From positions 1 through 38,677 of the forward strand of contig CAZRGV010000052.1 of NCBI GenBank assembly GCA_964599655.1: DNA of 38,677 bases, read 5' to 3'. The position numbers were made by a program, and so were the translations under genes. This stretch comes from CAZRGV01 sp964599655. GTDB lineage: Bacteria > Planctomycetota > Planctomycetia > Isosphaerales > Isosphaeraceae. Below, piece by piece: positions 1 through 6,763 of the stretch. Position 1 is the stretch's first letter. Each line of letters begins with the position of its first letter. The notes beneath the pieces were generated by a model. It did no database searches, was not told where the DNA came from, and saw nothing but the letters and a program-made list of their open reading frames with translations.

Positions 1-74
1 GGTGCCACTGGTGGCTTGTCCACCAGTGTCTGCGACGGGCCCGGAGCCCTGGTGGTCAAGCCACCCGTGCCACC
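1..74. repeat. Large imperfect palindrome at window edge
   Basis: Two 28-nt arms (1-28 and 47-74) are reverse complements at 24 of 28 positions, separated by an 18-nt GC-rich loop. The arms share the core GGTGGCTTG/CAAGCCACC. The element lies in the intergenic space left of the glycosyltransferase genes and may continue beyond the window. It resembles a REP-like or MITE-like intergenic palindrome. No coding content is seen. Confidence 0.6.
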
Positions 75-102
75 CGCCCGTCGTCGACTGCCTGTGGCGC
101 CG

Positions 103-190
103 GGCGCGCCGAACGAACTCCCCTCTCGGAGCGCAACCCGCTTTAGAATAGAGACTTCCGGAATCCGTCTCCGGCAAGAAAGCGCGCACC
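103..190 (-). repeat. 88-nt intergenic element, copy A
   Basis: Read on the minus strand, it starts with GGTGCGCGCT and ends with GAGTTCGTTCGGCGCGCC, exactly 88 nt end to end. Three further copies lie at 28521-28608, 28769-28856 and 29061-29148 on the plus strand with the same ends and the same length. A second GGTGCGCG lies 11 nt outside the first, as in copies B and C. The interior keeps a TTCCGGAA-like core but otherwise varies. The rest of 1-323 shows no supported gene. Confidence 0.7.
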
Positions 191-323
191 AACCGCGCAC
201 CAGCGCCGTTCTTTGGGCGCGACGCGACCCTCGGGCGCCCTCCGGCCCTGAGGAGCCCCATCTTCTCCGGCCTCCTCTTCTTCGCGACCTTCGCGTCTTT
301 GCGAGAGGCCCCGAGAGCCCGGT

Positions 324-1529
324 TCAGACCGATAAACCCTTCGCGCGAGCCAGTTGCTCGTACAGTTCGGCGAAGCGTGCCACCATGATCTCGGCGCGGA
401 ACTTGGCCTCGGCTCGGGCGCGGCCGGCCTCTCCCAGGCGATGGGCCAAGTCGGGGTCGCGAACCAACTGACGGAGGGCGCGGGCCAGTTCCTTGGGCGA
501 TCGAACCGGCACGAGCAGGCCGGTCACGCCGTCCTCGACCACCTCGGTGGTTCCGGGGGCGGCGGTCGCGACCACCGGCTTGCGGAACCGCATCGCCTCG
601 AGCACCACGTTGGGCAGCCCTTCGTAAAGGCTCGGCAGGACCAGGAGATCCGACGCGGCCAGCAGCCGCGGCACGTCGTCGCGATGGCCGAGCAACTGGA
701 CCCGACGGTCGACATCGAGCCGGAAGGCCCGGATGCGCTCTGCCAACAGGTCGCGCTGGGGGCCGTCGCCGACGACGATCGTCCGAAGCTCCGGCTGGAC
801 GTGCTGGAGCAGGTCGAGGGCGGCCAGCAGGTCGTCGACCCCCTTCTGCGGGGCCAGCCGGCCGGCGAAGAGGATCAAGGGGGCGTCTTCGGGCAGGCCC
901 AGCTCGCGACGGACCGCCGCGCGGTCGACCTCGGGCGGCTCCTCGTCGCCGATGCCCGAGAGGATGCAGGCCAGGCGGTCCTCGGGCACGCCCGCCTTGC
1001 GGTAGAAGTCGACGACGGCCTGAGAGTTCCCGACCACTCGGTTGGTCCAACGGGCCAGCCAGCGGTCGATGGCCAGTTGGGACCGGCCCTTCCAGAGGTC
1101 GACGGCCATCTCGGCGGTGATCACCACGGGCACCTTCGCCCGCCTTGCGGCCAGCCGGCCGTAGACGTTCGCGGCGAAGATCCAGGTCTGCACCACGTCG
1201 AACCGCCGCTCCTTCAGGAACCGGACCAGCCGGCGGTACGCGAACGGGTCGAGCTTGAGCCGCTTGCCGATGAGGGTGACGGGCACCCCCGCGGCCTTCA
1301 GTTCGGCTTCCAGCGGGCCGAGCCTCGTCAACGCGGCCACCTCGACCCGGAACCGGTCGCGGGGCAGCCCTTTGGCCAGCAGCACCATCTGCTTCTCGGC
1401 CCCCGAGCGGTCGAGCGTCGGGATCAGTTGCAGGACGTTCAGCAAGGGGCTCGTTCCACTGGGTTGGAGTCGGGACGGGACGGGACGGGACGTGGTCGGG
1501 CTCGGGCTCGGGCTCAACCGGACCGGCAT
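324..1529 (-). CDS. GT4-family glycosyltransferase
   Basis: Predicted cytoplasmic retaining glycosyltransferase of family GT4 (GT-B fold), 401 residues. The N-terminal Rossmann half begins near residue 30 (LNVLQLIPTLDRSGAEK, with the glycine/serine donor loop). The C-terminal half has the phosphate-binding stretch ILFAGRLAPQKGVDDLL, and near the C-terminus the GT4 signature SLYEGLPNVVLEAM with the glutamates that contact the sugar nucleotide. The first 28 residues are Pro/Ser-rich and encoded by short tandem repeats, so the true start is uncertain. The ATG at 1529 has no clear Shine-Dalgarno, and few alternative starts exist before the domain. It lies 22 nt after the stop of the upstream glycosyltransferase and is probably co-transcribed with it. 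The sugar and acceptor are unknown; a role in cell-surface or exopolysaccharide glycan synthesis is inferred. Confidence 0.85.
   Translation of the reverse strand: MPVRLSPSPSPTTSRPVPSRLQPSGTSPLLNVLQLIPTLDRSGAEKQMVLLAKGLPRDRFRVEVAALTRLGPLEAELKAAGVPVTLIGKRLKLDPFAYRRLVRFLKERRFDVVQTWIFAANVYGRLAARRAKVPVVITAEMAVDLWKGRSQLAIDRWLARWTNRVVGNSQAVVDFYRKAGVPEDRLACILSGIGDEEPPEVDRAAVRRELGLPEDAPLILFAGRLAPQKGVDDLLAALDLLQHVQPELRTIVVGDGPQRDLLAERIRAFRLDVDRRVQLLGHRDDVPRLLAASDLLVLPSLYEGLPNVVLEAMRFRKPVVATAAPGTTEVVEDGVTGLLVPVRSPKELARALRQLVRDPDLAHRLGEAGRARAEAKFRAEIMVARFAELYEQLARAKGLSV
1471..1513 (+). repeat. Tandem microsatellites with G-quadruplex motif
   Basis: Four CGGGA units (1471-1490) are followed, after a few bases, by three TCGGGC units (1496-1513). 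The first tract gives four GGG runs with 2-nt spacers (1472-1489), a canonical G-quadruplex pattern, and three more GGG runs follow. It lies in the first codons of the minus-strand glycosyltransferase and encodes its Pro/Ser-rich N-terminus, so the G-rich strand is the template strand. Confidence 0.7.
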
Positions 1530-1551
1530 TGTAGAGTGTGGCCCGCTCGAT

Positions 1552-2652
1552 TCAATGCCGGGTCCGCTCGCCGGTCAGGCGGCGGAACAGCTCGAGGTGC
1601 TTGCGGGCGACGGCCGCGATCGAGTACCTCTGCGACACCCGTTGCCGGGCGGCCCGGCCCATGTGGATGGCCCGGTCGAACCCGTNNNNNNNNNNNNCGG
1701 ACCGGGCGAGCCGGCCGTGCTTGAAGTCGGCCACGAGCTTGCGGTTGCCCGGAATCGACGAAGCCACCAGCGGCATTCCCAGCGCCATCGCTTCGAGCAA
1801 GGCGATGCTCATCCCTTCCTCGCGAGACGGAAGCACGAACAGGTCGGCCCGCCGGAGTTGCCCGGTGACGTCGCTCGACGCCCCCGGCAGCTCGACCGCC
1901 TCTCGCACGCCGAGCCGGTCGGTCTGGGCCTCCAGCGCCGTCCGTTCGGGCCCCTCCCCCACGAGCCTCAAGCGGGCCGTCGGATACCGGCTCCGCACGA
2001 TCGGCCAGGCTTCGACCAGAGTGTCGAGCCCCTTCTCGGGCGCGAGCCGGCCGACGAAGATCGCGACGGGCGAGGCCCGCCAGTCGTCGCGACGCTGCCA
2101 GGGCTCGGCCGGCACGGGGACGCCGTTGGGCAGCTCGACGATCTTTGATGGGTCGTAACCCGCCTGGATCAGCTCGTCGCGAATCGACCGCGAGATGGCC
2201 ACGAAGGCGTCGGCCTGCCGGCAGCGACGGCCAATCGTCGCGCCGAAGCGTCCCCACGTTTGCCAGGCCAGGTCACCGGTCGCGCCCGCCCCTTCGGGCC
2301 GCAGGACGACCGGAAAACCGCGACGACGGCCCACCCCGACCGCGACGAAGGCGTCATGCTTGAGCATCGACACATACGCCAGGTCGACCGGGTTCCGCTC
2401 GAGCCATCGTCGAAGGTTGCGCATGTAGAGCCAGGTGCCGAGGAACCGCAGCCCGGATGTCGCCAGCCGGACGACGACGAGCGATCCTCGGGTCGTGGGC
2501 ACGTCCTCGAGGGCGGGCAGGCCGGCCGTTCGAGCGGTCAAGACGGTCACATTCGCCCCTTCGACGGCCAGGGCCGGGGCCAGGTAGCTCAAAACCTTCT
2601 CCGCGCCTCCGATCAAGGGCGGGTATCGGCGGGTGATCAGGGCGATTCGCAC
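1552..2652 (-). CDS. GT4-family glycosyltransferase (interrupted by N gap)
   Basis: Second predicted GT4 glycosyltransferase, about 366 residues as written. The N-terminus MRIALITRRYPPLIGGAEKV is a typical GT-B donor loop. Further on come VAIFVGRLAPEKGLDTLVEA and the signature LPSREEGMSIALLEAMALG. A run of 12 Ns (1686-1697) falls after HGRLAR and before FDRAIHMG. GT4 proteins usually carry a helix of some 15-20 residues there, so the real gene is probably longer than shown. The frame is the same on both sides. The start is GTG at 2652, 42 nt after the hpt stop, with only a weak ribosome site. Likely co-transcribed with hpt and the downstream glycosyltransferase. Substrate unknown. Confidence 0.85.
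   Translation of the reverse strand: MRIALITRRYPPLIGGAEKVLSYLAPALAVEGANVTVLTARTAGLPALEDVPTTRGSLVVVRLATSGLRFLGTWLYMRNLRRWLERNPVDLAYVSMLKHDAFVAVGVGRRRGFPVVLRPEGAGATGDLAWQTWGRFGATIGRRCRQADAFVAISRSIRDELIQAGYDPSKIVELPNGVPVPAEPWQRRDDWRASPVAIFVGRLAPEKGLDTLVEAWPIVRSRYPTARLRLVGEGPERTALEAQTDRLGVREAVELPGASSDVTGQLRRADLFVLPSREEGMSIALLEAMALGMPLVASSIPGNRKLVADFKHGRLARSXXXXXGFDRAIHMGRAARQRVSQRYSIAAVARKHLELFRRLTGERTRH
1686..1697. other. Assembly gap (12 Ns)
   Basis: Twelve undetermined bases inside the glycosyltransferase at 1552-2652. The flanking protein sequence appears to lack part of a helix normally present, so the run is probably a placeholder shorter than the missing DNA. The flanks are CG-rich. Confidence 0.95.
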
Positions 2653-2694
2653 GTCGACTTCGCGGGGTTGTCCGGGACTGGAGCCAGGGCCGGT

Positions 2695-3219
2695 TCACGT
2701 TGAGGGATCGGCAGCGGGCAGCACGGCCACATGGGGAAGGTGGCGGTAGTCGTCATCATAATCGAGGCCGTAGCCGACGACGAAGACGTCGGGGATGGTG
2801 AAGCCGCAATAGTCGGGCTCGATCGGCACTTCCTGGCGGCCGATCTTGCGCAGGAGGACCGCCGTCCTGACACTCCGGGCCCCCCGGTCTTCCATGCGGG
2901 CAACCAGGGTCTTGAGCGTCTTGCCGGTGTCGAGGATGTCGTCGAGCAAGAGCACGTCGCGGCCGGCGACATCCGGGGCGAAGGCCTCGTTGAGGATCAA
3001 GGTGCTGGACGTGGTGGTCGCCCCTTTGTAGCTGCTGGCCTGGAGCAACGCCACGCGCAAGGGGAGGCCGATCTGGCGGATCAGGTCCGCCAGCAGGATC
3101 AGGCTCCCGGTCAGGATGGCGACGATCGTCAGCGGCCTGTCCTGGTAGTCGGCCTCGATCCGCTTGCCGAGGTCGCGCACCCTGGCCTGGATCTGCTCTT
3201 CACTGATCAGAATCTCCAC
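2695..3219 (-). CDS. hpt: Hypoxanthine phosphoribosyltransferase
   Basis: Purine salvage enzyme that transfers phosphoribose from PRPP to hypoxanthine or guanine, giving IMP or GMP in the cytoplasm. At 174 residues it is the usual bacterial length. The PRPP-binding loop VLLLDDILDTGKT is at residues 89-101 with the paired acidic residues D93/D94. The flexible-loop region ASSYKG (61-66) and the C-terminal purine-binding segment VPDVFVVGYGLDYDDDYR-like stretch (IPDVFVVGYGLDYDD) are also present. The start is GTG at 3219 with a GGGGAG 11 nt upstream. It is the first gene of a minus-strand run continuing into two glycosyltransferases with short gaps (42 and 22 nt). The metabolic link to them is not obvious. 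Confidence 0.95.
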   Translation of the reverse strand: MEILISEEQIQARVRDLGKRIEADYQDRPLTIVAILTGSLILLADLIRQIGLPLRVALLQASSYKGATTTSSTLILNEAFAPDVAGRDVLLLDDILDTGKTLKTLVARMEDRGARSVRTAVLLRKIGRQEVPIEPDYCGFTIPDVFVVGYGLDYDDDYRHLPHVAVLPAADPST

Positions 3220-3344
3220 GACGAGCGCGTCTCCCCTCGGGGTCGGTCACGGACAAGCGAGCCAGGTGGCTCCATCTTGCCTGGCCGTCGCGTCGGTTGC
3301 CAAGGGAAAGCCCGTCGAGGTTCGAAGATTCGGGCCGCGTTCGT

Positions 3345-4046
3345 TCAGGCGAGAGTCGCCCGGGCCCGCCGGGCGCGGCGATAAACCCGCGCCCGGGTCA
3401 GACCCAGAAGCGTGGCGGCCGACCAGAGGGTGATCGACAGCGGCTCGGGAACCTGGTTCGCCGGGTCGCCGGCCGCCCCGGTTCCTCCAACGCCGTTGTC
3501 CTGGGGTGTCGACCCGCCAGGATCGGCGCTCAAGGTCGTCAAGGAAAGGCCGGTCGCCGTGCTCGGCAGAACGAGCTGAAGGGCCCCTTGATACGAAGGG
3601 TCGACGCTCAGCGCGAAGTTGAGCTGGCCGCCCGGCTGGAACATGCCGGTCGGCTGCCCGTCGGAGCCGAGCACCGGCGTGATCGTCACCTGCCCGTCGG
3701 AGCCGACCGTCTGTTTCTGGCCGAAGAGGAGCCGCAACCCTTGCACGCCCGGCCCGCTGCCCAGAGCGACCGAGAAGTTGCTCGGGTCGAAGCCCGTGGA
3801 ACCGGGCAAGATCGTCATCGGACTGCCCGTGAGGGGTTTGCCGGTGGTCGGGTCGGTTCCCACGACCGGCGGCGTGATGCTTCCCGGTGGAATCACGTTG
3901 AAGTCGACCTGCGAGATCGGCGTGTTCCCCGTGTTGGTCAACCGAAAGTTGGCGATAGCCGAGGCCGAGGCCGACAAGGGCCGGCTCCACAGCCAGAAGC
4001 CCGCCGCGACCAAGGTCAGCACGGTGAAGAATCGTCGACGAGTCAC
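3345..4046 (-). CDS. PEP-CTERM sorting-signal secreted protein
   Basis: Predicted exported protein of 233 residues. The start is placed at GTG 4046 because AGGAGG sits 9 nt upstream and the product then opens with a clean signal peptide (VTRRRFFTVLTLVAAGFWLW, then SASASA). The reading frame is open upstream to 4274 but carries no protein-like content there. The middle is rich in Gly, Thr, Ser and Pro with beta-type sequence and no recognised catalytic motif. The C-terminus has the PEP-CTERM arrangement: VPEP, a short hydrophobic stretch (LWSAATLLGL), then an Arg-rich tail. Such tails are known to be recognised by exosortases and cleaved during export to the surface or matrix. No exosortase is encoded in this window. 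Specific function unknown. Confidence 0.8.
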   Translation of the reverse strand: MTRRRFFTVLTLVAAGFWLWSRPLSASASAIANFRLTNTGNTPISQVDFNVIPPGSITPPVVGTDPTTGKPLTGSPMTILPGSTGFDPSNFSVALGSGPGVQGLRLLFGQKQTVGSDGQVTITPVLGSDGQPTGMFQPGGQLNFALSVDPSYQGALQLVLPSTATGLSLTTLSADPGGSTPQDNGVGGTGAAGDPANQVPEPLSITLWSAATLLGLTRARVYRRARRARATLA

Positions 4047-4367
4047 GGCACGTTCCCTCCTGAAACCATCCCCCGGCTCCGAGCCAGGGTTGAGCTCTTC
4101 CCTCCCAAAAAGCCCCGCGCCACCAGGCCCGGTTTCTGGCCTGGTTCGACGGGTCGAGACAACCGGATTGCGCGTCTGGAGATGCGAGTCGAGGTGGTTT
4201 TTGGCTCGGAGGGAAGAATTCCTCAAGTGAAGCGACGGCATCATGCGACGGCCCGCCCAACCGGTCAAGAGCAACTTGGCCCGCCCCGCGCGCTTCGATC
4301 TCTTTCCCCGAAACCGCCGATCGAATAACCTGATGTCGAGGGACGTCCCTAACTCTTAGGATGGCCC
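4047..4367. other. Divergent intergenic region with palindrome
   Basis: 321 nt between the divergent PEP-CTERM gene and the ECF sigma gene, presumably holding promoters for both. A perfect 12-nt palindrome AGGGACGTCCCT lies at 4339-4350, 17 nt before the sigma-factor start codon, and could be an operator. No convincing -35/-10 pair was identified. Confidence 0.4.
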
Positions 4368-4952
4368 ATGCCCGAGGTACAAACCGGCGTCCCGTCGGCG
4401 CCCGACGAAATTCTGGTCGAGCGGGCACGCACCGGCGACACCCCGGCGCGGGAGGAGTTGTTCCGGCGGCACTTTGGCATCGCCTATCGCGTGGCTCACC
4501 GCTTGCTGGGCCACGAACAAGACGCCCTGGACGCCGTTCAGGACGGATTTCTCAAGGCGGTCCTCCACCTGAACGACTTCGACGGCCGGAGCGGATTCCG
4601 GACCTGGCTGTTGCGGATCGTGACCAACGCGGCCCTCGACGCCGGGCGCAAACGTCGACGACGACCGGCCTTGCCACTCGACGATCACCCGCTCGCAGGC
4701 CAGGAGGCGGTTTCTCTCGACGACCCGGCCTCGGGCCTGCACCGCGAAGACTTGCGAAAACGTTTGAACGACGCGTTGAACCGGCTCAGCCCTGAGAAAC
4801 GAACCGCCTTCGTCCTGTTTGTCGAGGCCAGCCTCAGCTACAAGGAAATCGCCGAATGCCAGCGCGTTCCGATCGGTACCGTGATGAGCCGCATTCATGA
4901 AGCCAGAAAGAAGTTGCAGGCGTACCTGAACGTTGTCGAGCCCGACGATTGA
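4368..4952 (+). CDS. ECF-type RNA polymerase sigma factor
   Basis: Predicted group 4 (extracytoplasmic function) sigma factor, 194 residues, which would direct RNA polymerase to a small stress or surface regulon. Region 2 spans about residues 28-100 (FRRHFGIAYRVAHRLLGHEQDALDAVQDGFLKA, then GFRTWLLRIVTNAALDAGRKRRRR). A short Asp/Leu-rich linker follows. Region 4 is at about 134-188, with the HTH LSYKEIAECQRVPIGTVMSRIHEARKKL. There is no region 1 or 3, as expected for this class. The chosen ATG has AGGA about 6 nt upstream; an ATG 7 nt earlier is out of frame. The gene 119 nt downstream encodes a zinc-finger membrane protein that fits a cognate anti-sigma factor. Confidence 0.93.
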   Translation: MPEVQTGVPSAPDEILVERARTGDTPAREELFRRHFGIAYRVAHRLLGHEQDALDAVQDGFLKAVLHLNDFDGRSGFRTWLLRIVTNAALDAGRKRRRRPALPLDDHPLAGQEAVSLDDPASGLHREDLRKRLNDALNRLSPEKRTAFVLFVEASLSYKEIAECQRVPIGTVMSRIHEARKKLQAYLNVVEPDD

Positions 4953-5071
4953 GAGACCGAGTTTTCTTTGTGGGAAATCACCAAACGGTTCGGAATCCTA
5001 AGACCGAAGAAATGCGTGAAATCGTTCCCGGAATTCGGAAAAATCACGGAGACGGAACGAGGAGGTCCGCC

Positions 5072-5698
5072 ATGCGTTGCGACGAGGTCACGCGAGAGCT
5101 GGCGGCGCCGACCGGTCAACTCGACCCGGCCGAGCTGTCCCGCCACCTGAGCTCGTGCCCCCGCTGCGCTGCCTGGGCCGATCAGACCGAGCGATTCGAC
5201 CGCCTCTGGGACGCGACCCGCCCCGCCGAACCTTCGGCCGCCGCCTTCGACCAGATCTGGTCGAACGTGACGCAAGCGGCGGAATCGCAAGCGGATCGGA
5301 CGATTCTTCGCCTGCCCGCCGGTCGTCGCTGGGCCCGTTCGCTCACTTTGGCCCTGCTGGCGCAGGCGGCCGCCTTGCTGGTCGCCGGCTTGATTCTCTG
5401 GTCCCGCTCGGCCGAGCCACCTGAGGGCCGGCTCGCTCAGGGGCCGAACGCCCCAACCGCCTTGGTTTCTTCGGGTTCCGACGAGGTGACGCCGGACGGC
5501 GCGGAGGCCCTTCCGGGCGATCTCGCCCTCCGGTCCTCGTTCGAGGCCGAGCCGGGCCGGACGCTGATCATCCAGATCAACAACGACGGGGTTTCGGCCG
5601 AGAACCGCCTGCCGTCGAACGTCTCCGACACGGTGACGGTCGCCGCGGAGATCGACATCCTCAACTTCATGGAAACACAGTCGCAGGGTTCGTTTTAG
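5072..5698 (+). CDS. Zinc-finger membrane anti-sigma factor (predicted)
   Basis: 208 residues. The start is placed at ATG 5072 because GAGGAGG lies 7 nt upstream and the product then opens directly with the anti-sigma domain. The cytoplasmic N-terminus carries the ZAS-type zinc motif HLSSCPRC (His-x3-Cys-x2-Cys) near residues 24-31. One transmembrane helix follows near residues 91-110 (LTLALLAQAAALLVAGLILW). The remaining roughly 95 residues lie outside, are acidic and contain no known domain. Architecture and position after an ECF sigma gene suggest it holds that sigma at the membrane until an envelope signal arrives. The sensing mechanism is not visible. The stop codon shares one base with the next start, so translation is probably coupled. 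Confidence 0.78.
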   Translation: MRCDEVTRELAAPTGQLDPAELSRHLSSCPRCAAWADQTERFDRLWDATRPAEPSAAAFDQIWSNVTQAAESQADRTILRLPAGRRWARSLTLALLAQAAALLVAGLILWSRSAEPPEGRLAQGPNAPTALVSSGSDEVTPDGAEALPGDLALRSSFEAEPGRTLIIQINNDGVSAENRLPSNVSDTVTVAAEIDILNFMETQSQGSF

Positions 5699-6183
5699 TG
5701 TCTTCTCCCGCCTCGACGTCCGTCTCTGGCCGCCTCGCGCTGGGCCTCGCCGCCCTGCTCGTCCTGATCGGCGTTTGCCCTGAGAGGGCCAGGGCGCAAG
5801 GGCTTGGCTCTCGCCAGGTGACCCTCTTCGGCATCCTCGCGACGCCGAATGACTCGAGCCTCGATCCCAAGCTCCAGCCGATCGCGCAGCAGCTTCGCAC
5901 GCTCTTCCCGAATCACGGGTTCAAGCTGCTCGGGGCCGAAACGAAGCGCATCAGCACCGGGCAGTCAGTCACCTGCGCGCTCGGCGGCGGCTATGACGCC
6001 GGGGCCCAGCTCCTGAACCCGTACGATGCCGACGGCAAGGTCCAGCTCCGGTTCCAGCTCGACCAGAACATGCAGATCGACTTCGCGACGATCGTCACCA
6101 CCCCGCTCAATCAACTGTTCTTCTGCGACAAGATGCTCCCGAACGGTTCTCGAATCGTGATCGGGATCGGGGTTCGAAACTGA
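5698..6183 (+). CDS. Small secreted protein of unknown function
   Basis: 161 residues starting at GTG 5698, overlapping the anti-sigma stop by one base. The N-terminus is a signal peptide (hydrophobic LALGLAALLVLIGV, with cleavage probably after ARA near residue 33). The mature part contains ILATPNDSSLDPKLQPIAQQL, LFPNHGFKLLG and a final beta-rich half ending VIGIGVRN. Two cysteines (in VTCALGG and FFCDKM) could form a disulfide. No enzyme motif is recognised. Coupling to the sigma/anti-sigma pair suggests a periplasmic partner, possibly the signal sensor or a modulator of the anti-sigma factor; this is inference. Confidence 0.7.
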   Translation: MSSPASTSVSGRLALGLAALLVLIGVCPERARAQGLGSRQVTLFGILATPNDSSLDPKLQPIAQQLRTLFPNHGFKLLGAETKRISTGQSVTCALGGGYDAGAQLLNPYDADGKVQLRFQLDQNMQIDFATIVTTPLNQLFFCDKMLPNGSRIVIGIGVRN

Positions 6184-6351
6184 TCGACGGCGGGTGATGG
6201 GATCGGGGCCTCGCCGGCGGATTCGTCCCTGAATCCGCCTTTGCGGGCGCGACCCCCCCAACCTTCCCTGGTCGGGATTTTTTCTCGCGGGCCTGTTCTC
6301 TGGTATCGGTTGCAGGGATTGTCCGTCTGTAAGGATTTTTCGGAGACGTGC

Positions 6352-6480
6352 CGAAAATCCGGCCTGAACGGCTCGTCCGCCAGGCCGCCGGGTGGGCCTC
6401 GCCCACCGAACCTCTTGCGGCATAAAAAGATCGGTGGGTCGTGCTCACCCTACGAAAGACAACCGATCCAGGCGATTCCG
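6352..6480. repeat. About 120-nt intergenic palindrome, copy 1
   Basis: The core 6391-6480 begins with GGTGGGCCTCGCCCACCGAA, followed by CCTCTTGCGG, then a second arm TCGGTGGGTCGTGCTCACCC, and ends GGCGATTCCG. The two arms pair into a long hairpin. Outer sequences from about 6352 also partly complement the right end. Copies 2 (12542-12660) and 3 (31556-31680) have the same internal order and the same 90-nt core length. Located after the end of the secreted-protein gene. Confidence 0.75.
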
Positions 6481-6640
6481 TATCCGACGGACCCGATCGG
6501 GTCTGAACTCCGGATGTTGCCCAGTGAGGCAGAGTTCGTCGTTTCGCCCAGTCCTCGCAAGTTGGCCAGATTCAAATGCCGAAATCCATGACGCATGGCT
6601 CTCTGTTGAGGAGGGGTTCGGTTCTGGCGGCGAGGCCGCG

Positions 6641-6669
6641 TTGACGTAACGCTGGCAATGGGCTATGGT
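6641..6669 (+). promoter_or_regulatory. Sigma70-like promoter for kdsD-kdsC
   Basis: TTGACG (6641-6646), a 17-nt spacer, then TATGGT (6664-6669) match the -35 and -10 consensus at 5 and 4 of 6 positions with ideal spacing. The predicted transcript starts near 6676, about 88 nt before the kdsD ATG. This also argues against any kdsD start further upstream. Confidence 0.65.
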
Positions 6670-6763
6670 GCGGCCGCCATGTCGTCGGGTCGGGGGTCGT
6701 TGGCGAGCGAGCGGACCCACCGGCCCTCCCCGATCGACCGTCGCCGTGCAGGGAGGCACTCCG

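Noticed and set aside
354..1724. 456-codon plus-strand frame opposite the first glycosyltransferase
   Set aside because: It runs into the N gap and lacks any domain, whereas the minus-strand product is a clear GT4 enzyme.
4097..4274. Longer N-terminus for the PEP-CTERM protein starting at 4274
   Set aside because: The extra 76 residues have no protein-like pattern and would bury the signal peptide; the GTG at 4046 has an AGGAGG site.
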